Assembly: GCA_963711505.1 (NCBI GenBank)
Contig: CAVQEJ010000005.1
Location: 62,001 to 126,000 of the forward strand
Direction of reading: 5' to 3'
DNA from: JAGWRA01 sp963711505
GTDB lineage: Bacteria > Acidobacteriota > Vicinamibacteria > Vicinamibacterales > CAVVIG01
DNA length: 64,000 nt
In this document: positions 27,601 through 35,934 of the stretch, one piece after another
Position numbering within the stretch: position 1 is the stretch's first letter
Layout of the letters: every line of letters begins with the position of its first letter
Made by a program: the position numbers and the translations under genes
Notes under the pieces: model-generated
Database searches by the model: none
Told to the model about the DNA's origin: nothing
Seen by the model: only the letters and a program-made list of their open reading frames with translations

Positions 27601-28206
27601 GGTAGTTCGAACGCCGATGGCAGCAGCCAGAGCAATAAACGGCAGCCAGAACGCCGACAGCGATGGCAACCAGAATGGTGGGGATCACGACCACGGGCAG
27701 TCGACCGATGGCCAGCACCAGAGCGACCACCAGGATGGCAATCACAAGTCCGGCGACAAGGGCGACAAGGGCGACAAGGGCGACAAGGGCGGGCCAAAGG
27801 TCGACATCCATCAGGGCAACGCCCCGGCGAGTGGTCGGCGACGATCGGGTCTGGCAGCAGCAAGATCCAGATTCAGGCGAGCTACAACGCGCAGCAGAAC
27901 CAGACGACCCTGACGATCACGAACTCGAGCGGCACGCAGACGGTCACCGCCACCGGTCAGGTTCCCCCAAGTCGGCCGTGAATCCCAACACCGGTGAACT
28001 GCTGATCAACACCGGAGGCTCCTCCGGCGGTGGGACCAGCGGGACCAACGGCAACAGCGGACCAACGGCAACAGCGGAACCAACGGCAACAGCGGGACCA
28101 ACGGCAACAGCGGGACCAACGGCAACAACGGGCAGGGTAACGGCAACACGAAGACCGGCGGCGGCACCGGACGCTGAGTCCGGAGAATTCCGGCAACTGC
28201 AGTGAC

Positions 28207-28230
28207 AAAGGGGTCCGCGAGGACCCCTTT
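28207..28230. terminator. Bidirectional-looking hairpin terminator
   Basis: A perfect 10-base stem (AAAGGGGTCC / GGACCCCTTT) closes a GCGA tetraloop, between the stop of the NHL/Ig-like gene (28177) and the stop of the convergent HPr-kinase-like gene (28261). The A3 and T3 flanks make it usable in both directions, although the U-tract is short. Confidence 0.8.
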
Positions 28231-28260
28231 GGTGCGTAACAGCGAAGAACCGCTGGGCGC

Positions 28261-29215
28261 TCAGGCCATCAGATCACCCTCCACAATCGCGCGAGTGCGC
28301 GCGACCTCTTCCAGCCGATCCGGCAGGCACAGACGCCGCGCGGCCACCGCGCCCGCCACCCGTGCGGCCCGGTCGAACCGGTCGGCCACGGCCGGACGAT
28401 CCTCGACATCGAGATGGAACGTGAATCGGAGGAGCGCGACCAGGCCCTCGCGGGCCGACAGCGGTTCGACGCGCGGCCGGCTGCCCCGGATGCCGCCGGA
28501 TCCAGCACGTAGAGGCGCGCGAGCGGCGCACGCGGGCCAGAACGTCAGGCCGGCGGCCGCCGCGTCCATCCGCCGCTTGTGCGAGTAGCTGGACACGCGG
28601 CGCCCGCGCGGCCGCGGCGGGCGGTAGAGGCTGCGCAGGCTGTCGTTCCAGAGCCGCACTCCCGGATAGCTCGGGATGGCCTGCACGCCGGCGCCCGTCG
28701 GCCTCGACGATCAGGCAGTCGTCCGACAGGACCGCCCAGTCGGCCCGGCCCAGCGCCGCCGCCAGCGTCGACTTGCCAGCGCCTGCCGGCCCGAGGAAGC
28801 CGACCACGCCCCGCGGCGTCCGGACCGCGCTCGCGTGCAGGGCCAGCCGGGGCGCAGCGTCGAAGACGAGCGGCATCACCTGATCGAGCAGCAGATGGCG
28901 GACGGTGCGGTCGGACGTCCCGGCAGCCGGCCGGCAGTCGATCCGGTGCGATGGCATGTCCAGCCGGAAGTCGGCGAGCCGGTGGAACCGCAGGAGGTAA
29001 CCCTCAGGATGGCGGGCGATTGACAGCCAGAGCCGCCGATTGGGCAGCCGCCAGCGGTGAAACCAGCCGGCCTGCGCGCGGACCTGCGGGCCCGGCTGAC
29101 GCAGGACGAATGTCCAGTCGGCCGGCCGGCCGGCGGCCTCCGACAGCTCCGGCAGTCGCCGGTTGCTCGACAGGACCAGACCGCCGACGACATACGTCCG
29201 CGTCTCAGACGGCAT
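28261..29215 (-). CDS. HPr kinase-like serine kinase of the lasso locus, frameshifted
   Basis: A protein of about 316 aa related to the P-loop domain of HprK. The N-terminal half (YVVGGLVLSSNRRLPEL to LHASAVRTPRGVVGFL) leads to Walker A GPAGAGKSTLAAALG and the HprK-like LSDDCLIVEADG. After that a one-base shift near 28690 moves the reading to QAIPSYPGVRLWNDSLRSLY, and two compensating shifts around 28470-28540 surround RLYVLDPA before EPLSAREGLVALLRFTFHLD and the stop at 28261. Homologues in paeninodin-type lasso clusters phosphorylate the peptide's C-terminal Ser; others occur in uncharacterised HprK/PqqD-type loci. The start ATG at 29215 overlaps the corrected methyltransferase end by 11 bases. 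Confidence 0.75.
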
Positions 29216-30345
29216 AGCGGGTGATCACCTCGGCCACGAAGACCGCCGCCCGTTCCGGCGTGCCGAGCAGATCGGCATGACGGTGGAAGACCTCGGCTTC
29301 GATGTCGGCGAGCGGTCCGGTGCCCATCGCACAGTGCCAGCACCGTCCGGCGCGCCTCGCCGGCCGCCGAGAGCGTGGGGACGAAGTCGGGCCGTGTGCG
29401 ACGCGTGTCCTCGACCGGCATCAGCATCCCCTCGAACGTCGAGGCGCGGCAGGCCCCCTTGCTCCGTCCGTCCCGGCCGGTCACCCGCACGTCCCAGACG
29501 ACAATCGATTCGCGCGGCCGGATCCGCATCGTCACCTCGACGCGGTCGCCTTCGTCGACCGACATCGGCCGGTCCAGCCGGAAAGAAGACGTTGCGCCGG
29601 TTGATGCGCGCGGGATCCAGCGGCGAGTTGGTCAGACCGACCGACGGCGCGAGCACGGCGGCGAACCAGCCGCCGATGCCGTGGAGGACGCCGGCTCGCG
29701 TAATACGGCTCTCGACCGTGCCCGCCACCGGCGCCGGATCGTCGGCCTCGAGGTCGAGGGCCGACAGCTGCCCGGGCGCGCCCAGGAGATCCCGCGGTTC
29801 CAGCCGCAGCGGATAGCCGGTGCCGCCTGCGATGGCGCGCGCCGGGGCGAAATCGAAACCGGCCGGCCGATCTCCCAGAAGCTGACACGCCTCCACTGCG
29901 CGGCGTGCTCGACCGGCGCGAGCCAGAGGTCGACGCCGGACGGGATCGTCCGGCCGCCGGGTTTCAGGAAGCGGCGGCGGGCATCGGGCAGGTATTCCAG
30001 GAGGCCGGCTTCGAAGCCGAATCGACCGATCTGATCCGTCAGGACGAGATCGACCGGCTCGGGCAGGACCGCGCGGGTGGACAGCTCCTTGATGAAGTGG
30101 ACCCGATCGCCAAACCCGTTCGCCTGCGCGATCTGGCGCGCCAGGCCGACGATCGGCCCGTACTCGAGGGCGTAGACGCGCTCCGCGCCCGCCCGGCATG
30201 CCATCAGGCCGAGGATGCCGGTGCCCGACCCGAGATCCAGCACGACATCGCCGGGCCGGACCATGAGCGTCACGGCCCGCGCGAATGCGTCGATCCGCGC
30301 CCGGTCCGACAGGTATTCCCGGTGCTCGTCCAGAATCAGCGACAC
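29205..30345 (-). CDS. PRMT-like class I SAM methyltransferase, frameshifted
   Basis: A protein of about 379 aa with the layout of protein arginine methyltransferases. It has SAM motif I (VVLDLGSGTGILGLMACRAG, near residue 35), a double-E-loop-like segment (DQIGRFGFEAGLLEYLPDAR, near 115) and a following LKPGGRTIPSGVDLWLAPVE. A C-terminal beta-barrel-like region contains INRRNVFFPA and GDRVEVTMRIRPRESIVVWD. The frame changes at about 29868, 29595 and 29325, and the corrected end (FHRHADLLGTPERAAVF, then ITRYAV and stop) is at 29205. The GTG start at 30345 has AGAGGG upstream and lies 20 bases past the lasso precursor stop. Its position suggests it modifies the peptide; the target residue is unknown. 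Confidence 0.7.
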
Positions 30346-30364
30346 GGAGCCCTCTGCGCCGGGC

Positions 30365-30499
30365 TCACAGGCAAGGCTTGGAATTCGGACGTCCGAACTC
30401 GACCTTGGTGCTCCCCTGGCTCTGCGTCAGCTTCGCCACGCTCCCGTATTCGACGAGCTGCGGCGCGATGGTAGGGCCGGCGAGTGCCGCGACCCGCAT
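30365..30499 (-). CDS. Candidate lasso-peptide precursor (A)
   Basis: A 44-codon open frame from ATG 30499. The leader ends TIAPQLVEYGSVAKLTQ, matching the RRE-recognition pattern PxLxxxGxxxxxTx of lasso precursors (Pro13, Leu15, Gly19, Thr25 as penultimate leader residue; the usual Tyr three before Pro is Thr here). The predicted core is SQGSTKVEFGRPNSKPCL, with Ser1 and Glu8 placed for an 8-residue macrolactam and a 10-residue tail. It lies directly after the cyclase gene. A much better ribosome-binding site (AGGAGG, 6 bases from ATG 30542) starts a different frame (MSNQ...). Removing one C near 30528 joins that start to this frame, giving a 58-aa precursor, which I think is the true form. 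Confidence 0.75.
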   Translation of the reverse strand: MRVAALAGPTIAPQLVEYGSVAKLTQSQGSTKVEFGRPNSKPCL

Positions 30500-30519
30500 C
30501 GTCCTGGCGTTCGGGGACG

Positions 30520-32467
30520 TCAGACCCTGGCTGGTTGCTCATGTGCTGCCTCCTCTACTCGACTGCGTCCAGCGGCCACGCCGCCCGGCCGTTCACCGGC
30601 CCGCGCATCGGCCCACAACTCGACGGCGCACGCGGCCCACAGCGGACGCAGCTGTGGAAACGGCGCGGCCGGATCGTCGGCCCGTCCGTACGCCTGACGC
30701 AACTGCGATCCGCTCACCCATCCGCGGCGCGCAACGACGGGATCGTTCATCAGTCCGGTCTTCACGACATCCCGGATCGCCTCGTGCACCAGGTGCGAGT
30801 AGTCGGGATGCCACAGGCGATCGCGGACCGCGTCCGGCAGCCACCGGGCGAACGCCCGCCGCATCAGCGACTTCGGACGACCTTCGCGCCAGAGCTGGTC
30901 GGCGGGCAAGGCGAACGCGAACTCGATCAGGCGGCGATCGTGGAATGGATGCCGTTCCTCGAGGCCGACCCATCCCAGCGTCCGGTCGATCTGCTCCAGC
31001 GCCAGCGTCGCCAGGCCGCTGGTCGCCTCCTGATAGCTCTCGCGCCGGGCGAACGTCGGAAAGCGCAGATCGGAGGCGTATTGCCGCAAGCGATCGCGCA
31101 GCGCGGTCCGCGCCGCGAAGCCGGGGTCGATCCACGCCGGCACGACATCGTGACCGGCGGCCCGCTTCGTGAGCTGCCGGATCGGCTGCGGCAGCAGCGG
31201 CCACACCGACAGCCGGACGGCCGACCGGTACCCGACGAACTCGGGGCTGCGGGCGTCGCGGGCGATGCTGCGCGCGAGGCGCGGCAGGCGCAGGCGGCGC
31301 AGCAGGTCGGCGTAGTAATACGGACTGCCCATCAGCCACTCGTCGCCGCCGAGTCCCGACAGCAGCACCCGGGCGCCGCGCCGGCGGGCCAGCCGCCGCA
31401 GGGGATCGGCCGCCAGGCTGCCGGGCGTCGTCGGCACGTCACGGTAGCGCCGGGCTTCGTCGGCCGCCATCCGCCAGTCGCTCGTGCCTCCGGCGAGCAC
31501 GTGCGCCGTCGTCCGCCAGCGATCGTTCACGGCGGCGATGTACTCGCCTTCGTCACAGGCCCGCCCGGGAAACGTCATGGAGAAGGTTTCGACGCCGGGG
31601 AGGTCTCCACCGGCGTCCCGCATCGCCAGCGCCGCCCCGGCCACCGATGAGGAATCGAGGCCGCCGCTGAGCAGGATGCCGACGGGCGCGCTCGCCCGTA
31701 GGCGGCATCGCACCGATTCCACGAAGATCCCGCGCAGTTGCTCCTGGTACTCGCGGTCGGTCCGGTACCGGATCTCGCGGCCGGGATCGATCTCCCAGTA
31801 CCGGTGGAGCCGCGCGCCGCCATCGCCGACTTCCAGCATGTGTGCGGCCGGGAGCCGCAGCACGCCGTCCACGAGCGTCTCGGTGCGACTGGTGACGAGG
31901 CCGACGAGGTGCTCGGCCACCATCCCCTCGTTGGTCCGGATCGCCTGCGCCGCGTCCTGCAGCAGCGCCTGCGGCTCGGTGGCGACCTGCACGTCGCGCG
32001 CGGTGACGCGATAGTAGAGCATGCGGACGCCGACAATGTCCCGGACGCAGAACAGCCGGCGCCGGCCGGCGTCCCAGAGGAGCGAAGGCGAAGTCGCCGA
32101 GGAGCCGGGCCGGACAGTCGGTGCCCCACCGCTCCCAGGCCCGCAGGACGATCGCCGCGTCGGTGCCGCGGTCGCCGGCCACCGGCGGTACCCCGTCGGC
32201 GTCGAGCCGCCTCGTCAGCTCGTCGCGATTGTCAATCCGGCCGTCGAAGGCCAGGACCAGTCGCGCATCCGCACCGGCGAGCGGCTGACGCTCGTGCACC
32301 GACTCGGGGGTGGCGTGGCGGGCGAGATGTCCGAGCAGCATCGGCCCCGCGACCCGCGTTCCCCGGCCGTCGGGCCCGCGGTGACTCATGCTGTCGAGCA
32401 TGCGGTCGAGCAACGCGACGTCCCCCGGCGCGCCGTCGAGCCGCAGCACCCCCGCAATCGCGCTCAT
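30520..32467 (-). CDS. Asparagine synthase-like lasso cyclase (C protein), one frameshift
   Basis: A protein of about 648 aa. The N-terminal glutaminase-like domain starts MSAIAGVLRLDG (no Cys2, so glutamine hydrolysis is not expected) and continues MLDSMSHRGPDGRGT. The frame breaks near 32090 after LLGDFAFA and resumes as LWDAGRRRLFCVRDI. The ATP-pyrophosphatase domain has the PP-loop SVGILLSGGLDSSSVAGAA-type motif and ARVLLSGLGGDEWLMGSPY. True asparagine synthases begin MCGI; the MSAIAGV form is typical of lasso cyclases, which adenylate the Asp/Glu side chain and close the macrolactam. ATGA overlap with the PqqD-like gene upstream and the precursor immediately downstream support that role. 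Confidence 0.85.
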
Positions 32468-32767
32468 GACGGGTCCGGTCCGGTCACGATGACGAGTCCC
32501 CGGCCGTGCAGCTGGCCGATGAAGTCGAGCAGATCCCGTTCGAGCGGTGCCGCGTCGACGTCGTACTCGGCCAGCAGCGTGGCGAGCACGCGGTCCAGGG
32601 ACTCGCCTGCCACCGATCAGGCGCCAGATGTGCGTCCCGATCGCATCCAGCCCGAAGTAGATGCCGGTATCGAGGTTCAGCAGGACCGTCTCGCCTTCGA
32701 GCTCGCGGGCGACAACGGCGTCGCTCGGCACTGCACGGGAGGCGAGCGTCAGGCGGTCAGCAGTCAT
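32464..32767 (-). CDS. PqqD-like RiPP recognition element protein (B1), one frameshift
   Basis: A protein of about 100 aa of the PqqD family, which binds RiPP leader peptides. The diagnostic part is intact: VVARELEGETVLLNLDTGIY, FGLDAIGTHIWRLI. Near 32615 one extra base shifts the frame; the expected C-terminal helices follow as ESLDRVLATLLAEYDVDA and LERDLLDFIGQLHGRGLV, ending with TGA overlapping the cyclase start (ATGA, 32464-32467). In lasso systems this is the split B1 protein that delivers the precursor to the B2 peptidase and the cyclase. No B2 gene is adjacent. Confidence 0.85.
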
Positions 32768-32803
32768 GAGGGAGCACGGAGGGATGGATCGGGTGACGGG
32801 GCA

Positions 32804-33991
32804 TCAGCCGATGAGCGACCGGTACAGGATGCGGCGGACGGGCGGATGCTTCAGCAGGGCCATGATGAGGCCGCGGTGCTGGTTGAAGCGGGCCGTCTTG
32901 CGGACGATCGGCATCACCCCGTCCGTGCGGGCGAGGTCGAACAGCGCGTCAATCTCCGTGTCGTCCATCCGTTCGACCAGCTCGCGGAGCCGCCCCTGCG
33001 CCTCGATTTCGTCGGCGAGCCGCTCGCGCCAGCGGCGCTCGTACCCGCCCAGCACGGCCGACGAGAGATCGCCGCGGCGCAGCCCGTCGCCGATGACCTC
33101 CGACGCCAGCTCGGCGCTGACCAGACTGTAGTAGATGCCGCCGCCGGTCGTCGGCTTCACGAGTCCGGCCGCATCGCCGATGGCCACGAGGCGGTCGCCA
33201 TAGGTGCGATCGATCGGGCCGAGGGGGAGGATCTTCTGGCGCGGCGGCCCGCAGACGCCGTCGAGCGCCCAGGGCCCGGACACGCGGTCGACAATCCGCT
33301 GAAAGTGCCCCAGGGCGTCGCGCGTGCACATGATGCCGACCCGCGCCGACGCGCCTTCGTCCCGGAGCACGGGCGCCACCCAGCCGAAGCCGCCGGGTGC
33401 GACACCCACGCCGAAGAACAGCTCCACGTCACCGGGCCGCCCCGCACGCAGCTCGACCTGCGCCGACTGCAGATAGGAGCGGGGAAACCCGAGTCCGAGC
33501 CGTCGCTGAATGGCGTAGTTGGCCCCGCAGGCGAGCACGACGACCCGGCCGCGCACCGACTCCCCTTCGCGGGTCGTCACCGTCACGCCGTCCTCGTCGA
33601 TCGAGACATCGGTGACCCGGACGCCGCAACGCAGCTCGGCGCCGGCATCGGTCGCCTGCCGGGCGAGGCTGCGGTCGAACGTCGGCCGCTCCACCACGGC
33701 GACCTCCTCGACGGGCGTCGTGTACTCGATTTCGATGCCGGACGGCGAATGGAACCGGACGCGGTTCAGGCTGTTGACGAGGCCGTCCTCGTTCAGGCCG
33801 AACTCGGTGAAGGTCTCCGGGGCGAGAATCCCGGTGCAGTGGACGGGCCGCCCAATCTCGTGATGTTCCTCGAGCACGGCCACGCCGAACCCGGCTTCCG
33901 CCAGGCGGCGCGCGGCGTGGAGACCACCAGGTCCCCCACCAACCACGAGAACATCGAGGGCATCGGGCCGCATGATCAGTCGATGGGACAC
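32804..33991 (-). CDS. Geranylgeranyl reductase-family FAD-dependent oxidoreductase
   Basis: A 395-aa flavoprotein with an N-terminal FAD Rossmann motif (LDVLVVGGGPGGLHAARRLA), the group-specific HCTGILAPE segment (PVHCTGIL), and a C-terminal FAD motif (RLVAIGDAAGLVKPTTGGGI). These place it in the geranylgeranyl reductase/digeranylgeranylglycerophospholipid reductase-like family that reduces isoprenoid double bonds; related enzymes act on other substrates. It lies 36 bases upstream of the PqqD-like gene and 21 bases downstream of the priming transferase. It could belong to either set, or modify polyprenyl carriers. Confidence 0.85.
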   Translation of the reverse strand: MSHRLIMRPDALDVLVVGGGPGGLHAARRLAEAGFGVAVLEEHHEIGRPVHCTGILAPETFTEFGLNEDGLVNSLNRVRFHSPSGIEIEYTTPVEEVAVVERPTFDRSLARQATDAGAELRCGVRVTDVSIDEDGVTVTTREGESVRGRVVVLACGANYAIQRRLGLGFPRSYLQSAQVELRAGRPGDVELFFGVGVAPGGFGWVAPVLRDEGASARVGIMCTRDALGHFQRIVDRVSGPWALDGVCGPPRQKILPLGPIDRTYGDRLVAIGDAAGLVKPTTGGGIYYSLVSAELASEVIGDGLRRGDLSSAVLGGYERRWRERLADEIEAQGRLRELVERMDDTEIDALFDLARTDGVMPIVRKTARFNQHRGLIMALLKHPPVRRILYRSLIG

Positions 33992-34012
33992 AAGGCTGTT
34001 GAGCAGTTCATA

Positions 34013-34657
34013 TTATACGGCACGGGGTCGGCGCACCTTGCGATCGCCATCCTCCCATCGACCGCGGCCGCTGATCCAGAACGACAGGACGATCAGCTTC
34101 AGGTCGAGGCAGAACCCGGCCCGGCGGACGTACAACCGGTCGAGCCGGAACTTGCGGGCCCGCGGCAGGTCGCGTGGCGCGTACACCTGCGTGAGGCCGG
34201 TGAGCCCGGGCCTGACCGCGTGGCGGGCTTCGTAGCCCGGGATGGCCGACAGCGGGATGGACGTCCCGTCCCCGGCCGTCTCAATCTCGTCCGGCCGCAG
34301 CGGCCGGGGACCGACGAAACTCATGTCCCCGATGAAGATGTTCCACAGCTGCGGCAGTTCGTCCATGGCCGTCGCCCGCAGGATCCGCCCGACGCGCGTC
34401 ACCCGGGGATCGCCGGCGATCGCCTGGACCGGGCCGGTGCGGCGCTCGGCATCGGGGACCATCGATCGGAACTTCATCGCGCGGAACACCCGGCCGCGAT
34501 AGCCGACCCTCTCCTGCGTGAAGAACACCGGTCCCCCGTCCTCGAGCTTCACGGCCAGCGCAATCGCCAGCCACAGCGGGGAGGACAGGACGAGGCCCAG
34601 GCCCGAGAGCGCAAGGTCGAAGAGCCGCTTGAGGGACATTGACATCAGTGAGTCCAC
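34013..34657 (-). CDS. Priming sugar transferase (monotopic phosphoglycosyl transferase)
   Basis: A 214-aa enzyme that transfers a sugar-1-phosphate to undecaprenyl phosphate to start each repeat unit. It has a single N-terminal hydrophobic segment (LFDLALSGLGLVLSSPLWLA) and the conserved core: VFFTQERVGYRGRVFRAMKFRSM, split here into VFFTQERVGYRG and MKFRSM, then RVGRILRATAMDELPQLWNI and MSFVGPRPL. It lacks the four-helix N-terminal domain of WbaP/WcaJ, so it is of the short PglC-like type. The start is not certain: ATG at 34657, 34648 or 34642 are possible, the first overlapping the end of the glycosyltransferase gene. Confidence 0.9.
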   Translation of the reverse strand: MDSLMSMSLKRLFDLALSGLGLVLSSPLWLAIALAVKLEDGGPVFFTQERVGYRGRVFRAMKFRSMVPDAERRTGPVQAIAGDPRVTRVGRILRATAMDELPQLWNIFIGDMSFVGPRPLRPDEIETAGDGTSIPLSAIPGYEARHAVRPGLTGLTQVYAPRDLPRARKFRLDRLYVRRAGFCLDLKLIVLSFWISGRGRWEDGDRKVRRPRAV

Positions 34658-35934
34658 ATGGGGTCCATCCCCATGCGCAGCCGTCGCTTACGCCCCGGCT
34701 CCTGCGGCGGCGACGTGGCGGCGTTCAGTCGCTCGAACAGGTCGGCGTACGCCTGGACGGCAACCGGCCGGTCGAAGCGCAGGGCCGCCTGCCGCGCGTG
34801 GGCACCGAGCTGCGCCACGCGTGCCGGATCGTCCGCCAGCCCGCGGATGGCCGCGGCCAGCGCACCGGCATCGCCGGGCGTGACGACCACGCCGCAGTCG
34901 GCCTCGCGTGCGACCACCGCGGCCTCGCAGCTCGGATCGACGGCGGCGACGAACGGCCGCCCGGCCGCGAGGATCCCGTAGAGCTTGCTCGGCACGATGT
35001 AGCCTTCCAGGCCCGGCTTCAGCGACACGAGGAAGACGTCGGCCGCCGAGAACGACTCGGCCAGACGCTCCTTCGGCTGATATGGCAGGAAGCGGACGTT
35101 GGTCAGTCCGTCCCGCGCGGCTCTCGCCTCGAGCGCCGGCCGCTTGGTGCCGTCGCCGACGATGACAATCGCGATCCGCGGGTCGTCCTTCAACAGCGTC
35201 GCCGCATCGAGCAGCGTGTCGAGGGCCTGCGACAGGCCGACGTTGCCCGAGTGCATCACGACGAACCGGCCGGCCAGACCGTGCGCCGCCACGAACGCCG
35301 GGTCCTTCGGCCGCGGAACGATCGCGTCGCAGTCGGCCCAGTTGTGAATGACGGCGACGCGGCCGGGCGGTGCCCCCTTCTCCTCGACCAGCCGGCGCTT
35401 CATCCGATCGCCGAGCGCCACGATCGCATCGGCCCGGCGCAGCAGGCTGCGGTTGAGCCGGTCCAGCATTCCGTTGACCGCGCCGCTGTGAAAGTCCTCG
35501 AGCAGGGCCGCCACTTCGGGGAAGACGTCCTCGCACAGGAAGACGAACCGCGCGCCCCGCACGCGCGCCACCGCGATCGCCGCCAGGCCGATGATCGGCG
35601 GATCGGTCAGCGACACGACGAGATCCGGCGCCGGCGCCCGGAAGCCGGCCAGAAAGGCCGACGCGAAGTACGTCACGTAGTTCGACACGCGCGCGACGAA
35701 CCGGCCGGGACGAAGGGTCGTGCCGTTCGCCCGCAGGATGCGCACGCCGTGCCGTTCCTCCCGGACGAACGGTGCCAGGCGTCCGGCCCCCGTCCCTCCC
35801 CGGAGCGGACGGCCGGCGATGACGGTGACGTCGCAGCCATGGCGCGCCACCAGGTCCTCGGCCAGCTCGGTCAACAGCTGGCCGGTCGCCGCCATGTCCG
35901 GCCAGTAGGACCGGTTGAAGAAGCAGATCCTCAT
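34645..35934 (-). CDS. Glycosyltransferase family 4 protein
   Basis: A 429-aa GT-B fold enzyme. It begins MRICFFNRSYWPDMAATGQ, the acceptor domain contains FVFLCEDVFPEVAALLEDF, and the donor domain has FVVMHSGNVGLSQALDTLL and the EX7E-like region YIVPSKLYGILAAGRPFVAA. The WcaI/WbuB-like opening suggests an amino-sugar or fucose-type donor, but that is weak inference. ATG at 35934 overlaps the carbamoyltransferase stop (ATGA). Confidence 0.9.
   Translation of the reverse strand: MRICFFNRSYWPDMAATGQLLTELAEDLVARHGCDVTVIAGRPLRGGTGAGRLAPFVREERHGVRILRANGTTLRPGRFVARVSNYVTYFASAFLAGFRAPAPDLVVSLTDPPIIGLAAIAVARVRGARFVFLCEDVFPEVAALLEDFHSGAVNGMLDRLNRSLLRRADAIVALGDRMKRRLVEEKGAPPGRVAVIHNWADCDAIVPRPKDPAFVAAHGLAGRFVVMHSGNVGLSQALDTLLDAATLLKDDPRIAIVIVGDGTKRPALEARAARDGLTNVRFLPYQPKERLAESFSAADVFLVSLKPGLEGYIVPSKLYGILAAGRPFVAAVDPSCEAAVVAREADCGVVVTPGDAGALAAAIRGLADDPARVAQLGAHARQAALRFDRPVAVQAYADLFERLNAATSPPQEPGRKRRLRMGMDPMWTH

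Larger units (their letters stand above)
22338..28177 (+). pseudogene. Large secreted NHL / Ig-like repeat protein, broken by many frameshifts
   Basis: About 5.8 kb reads as one protein of roughly 1,900 residues only if the frame is allowed to switch many times. In order: a signal peptide (RLVAASVAALVVAIPGLLGV, then NAQT) and NHL-like repeats (GNILVADSYNNLVRRF split by an indel; FLVTDAGDNPRVVVYDSTGQ; DIAADASGRVVVADADSQLV), with an in-frame TAG at 23349-23351. An Ig-like spacer with TTLDFTVTVGAASGQVGSVA and repeated OmpL47/Ig-like modules (TATDNAGGSGVKEVDYYF; NVPLTVKVTATDNLSGFSAT) follow. The C-terminal part has a Gly/Asn/Ser/Gln-rich low-complexity region and ends GTNGNNGQGNGNTKTGGGTG, stop 28177. 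The longest intact stretch is about 24,750-26,650. It is probably a surface or extracellular matrix protein. It may be a pseudogene, or an intact gene damaged by sequencing indels. Confidence 0.65.

Noticed and set aside
26891..27863. Minus-strand frames rich in CPGCC and PLPWLL repeats
   Set aside because: They are the reverse-strand reading of the 18-bp repeat array; no start signal or family features.
16698..28177. PEP-CTERM/exosortase system
   Set aside because: The gene set (Wzc, ligase, PqqD, kinase) made me look, but I see no exosortase and no PEP-CTERM tail on the secreted proteins.
30520..32467. Ordinary asparagine synthetase
   Set aside because: The N-terminal Cys needed for glutamine hydrolysis is absent (MSAIAGV), and the PqqD-like gene and lasso-type precursor are adjacent.
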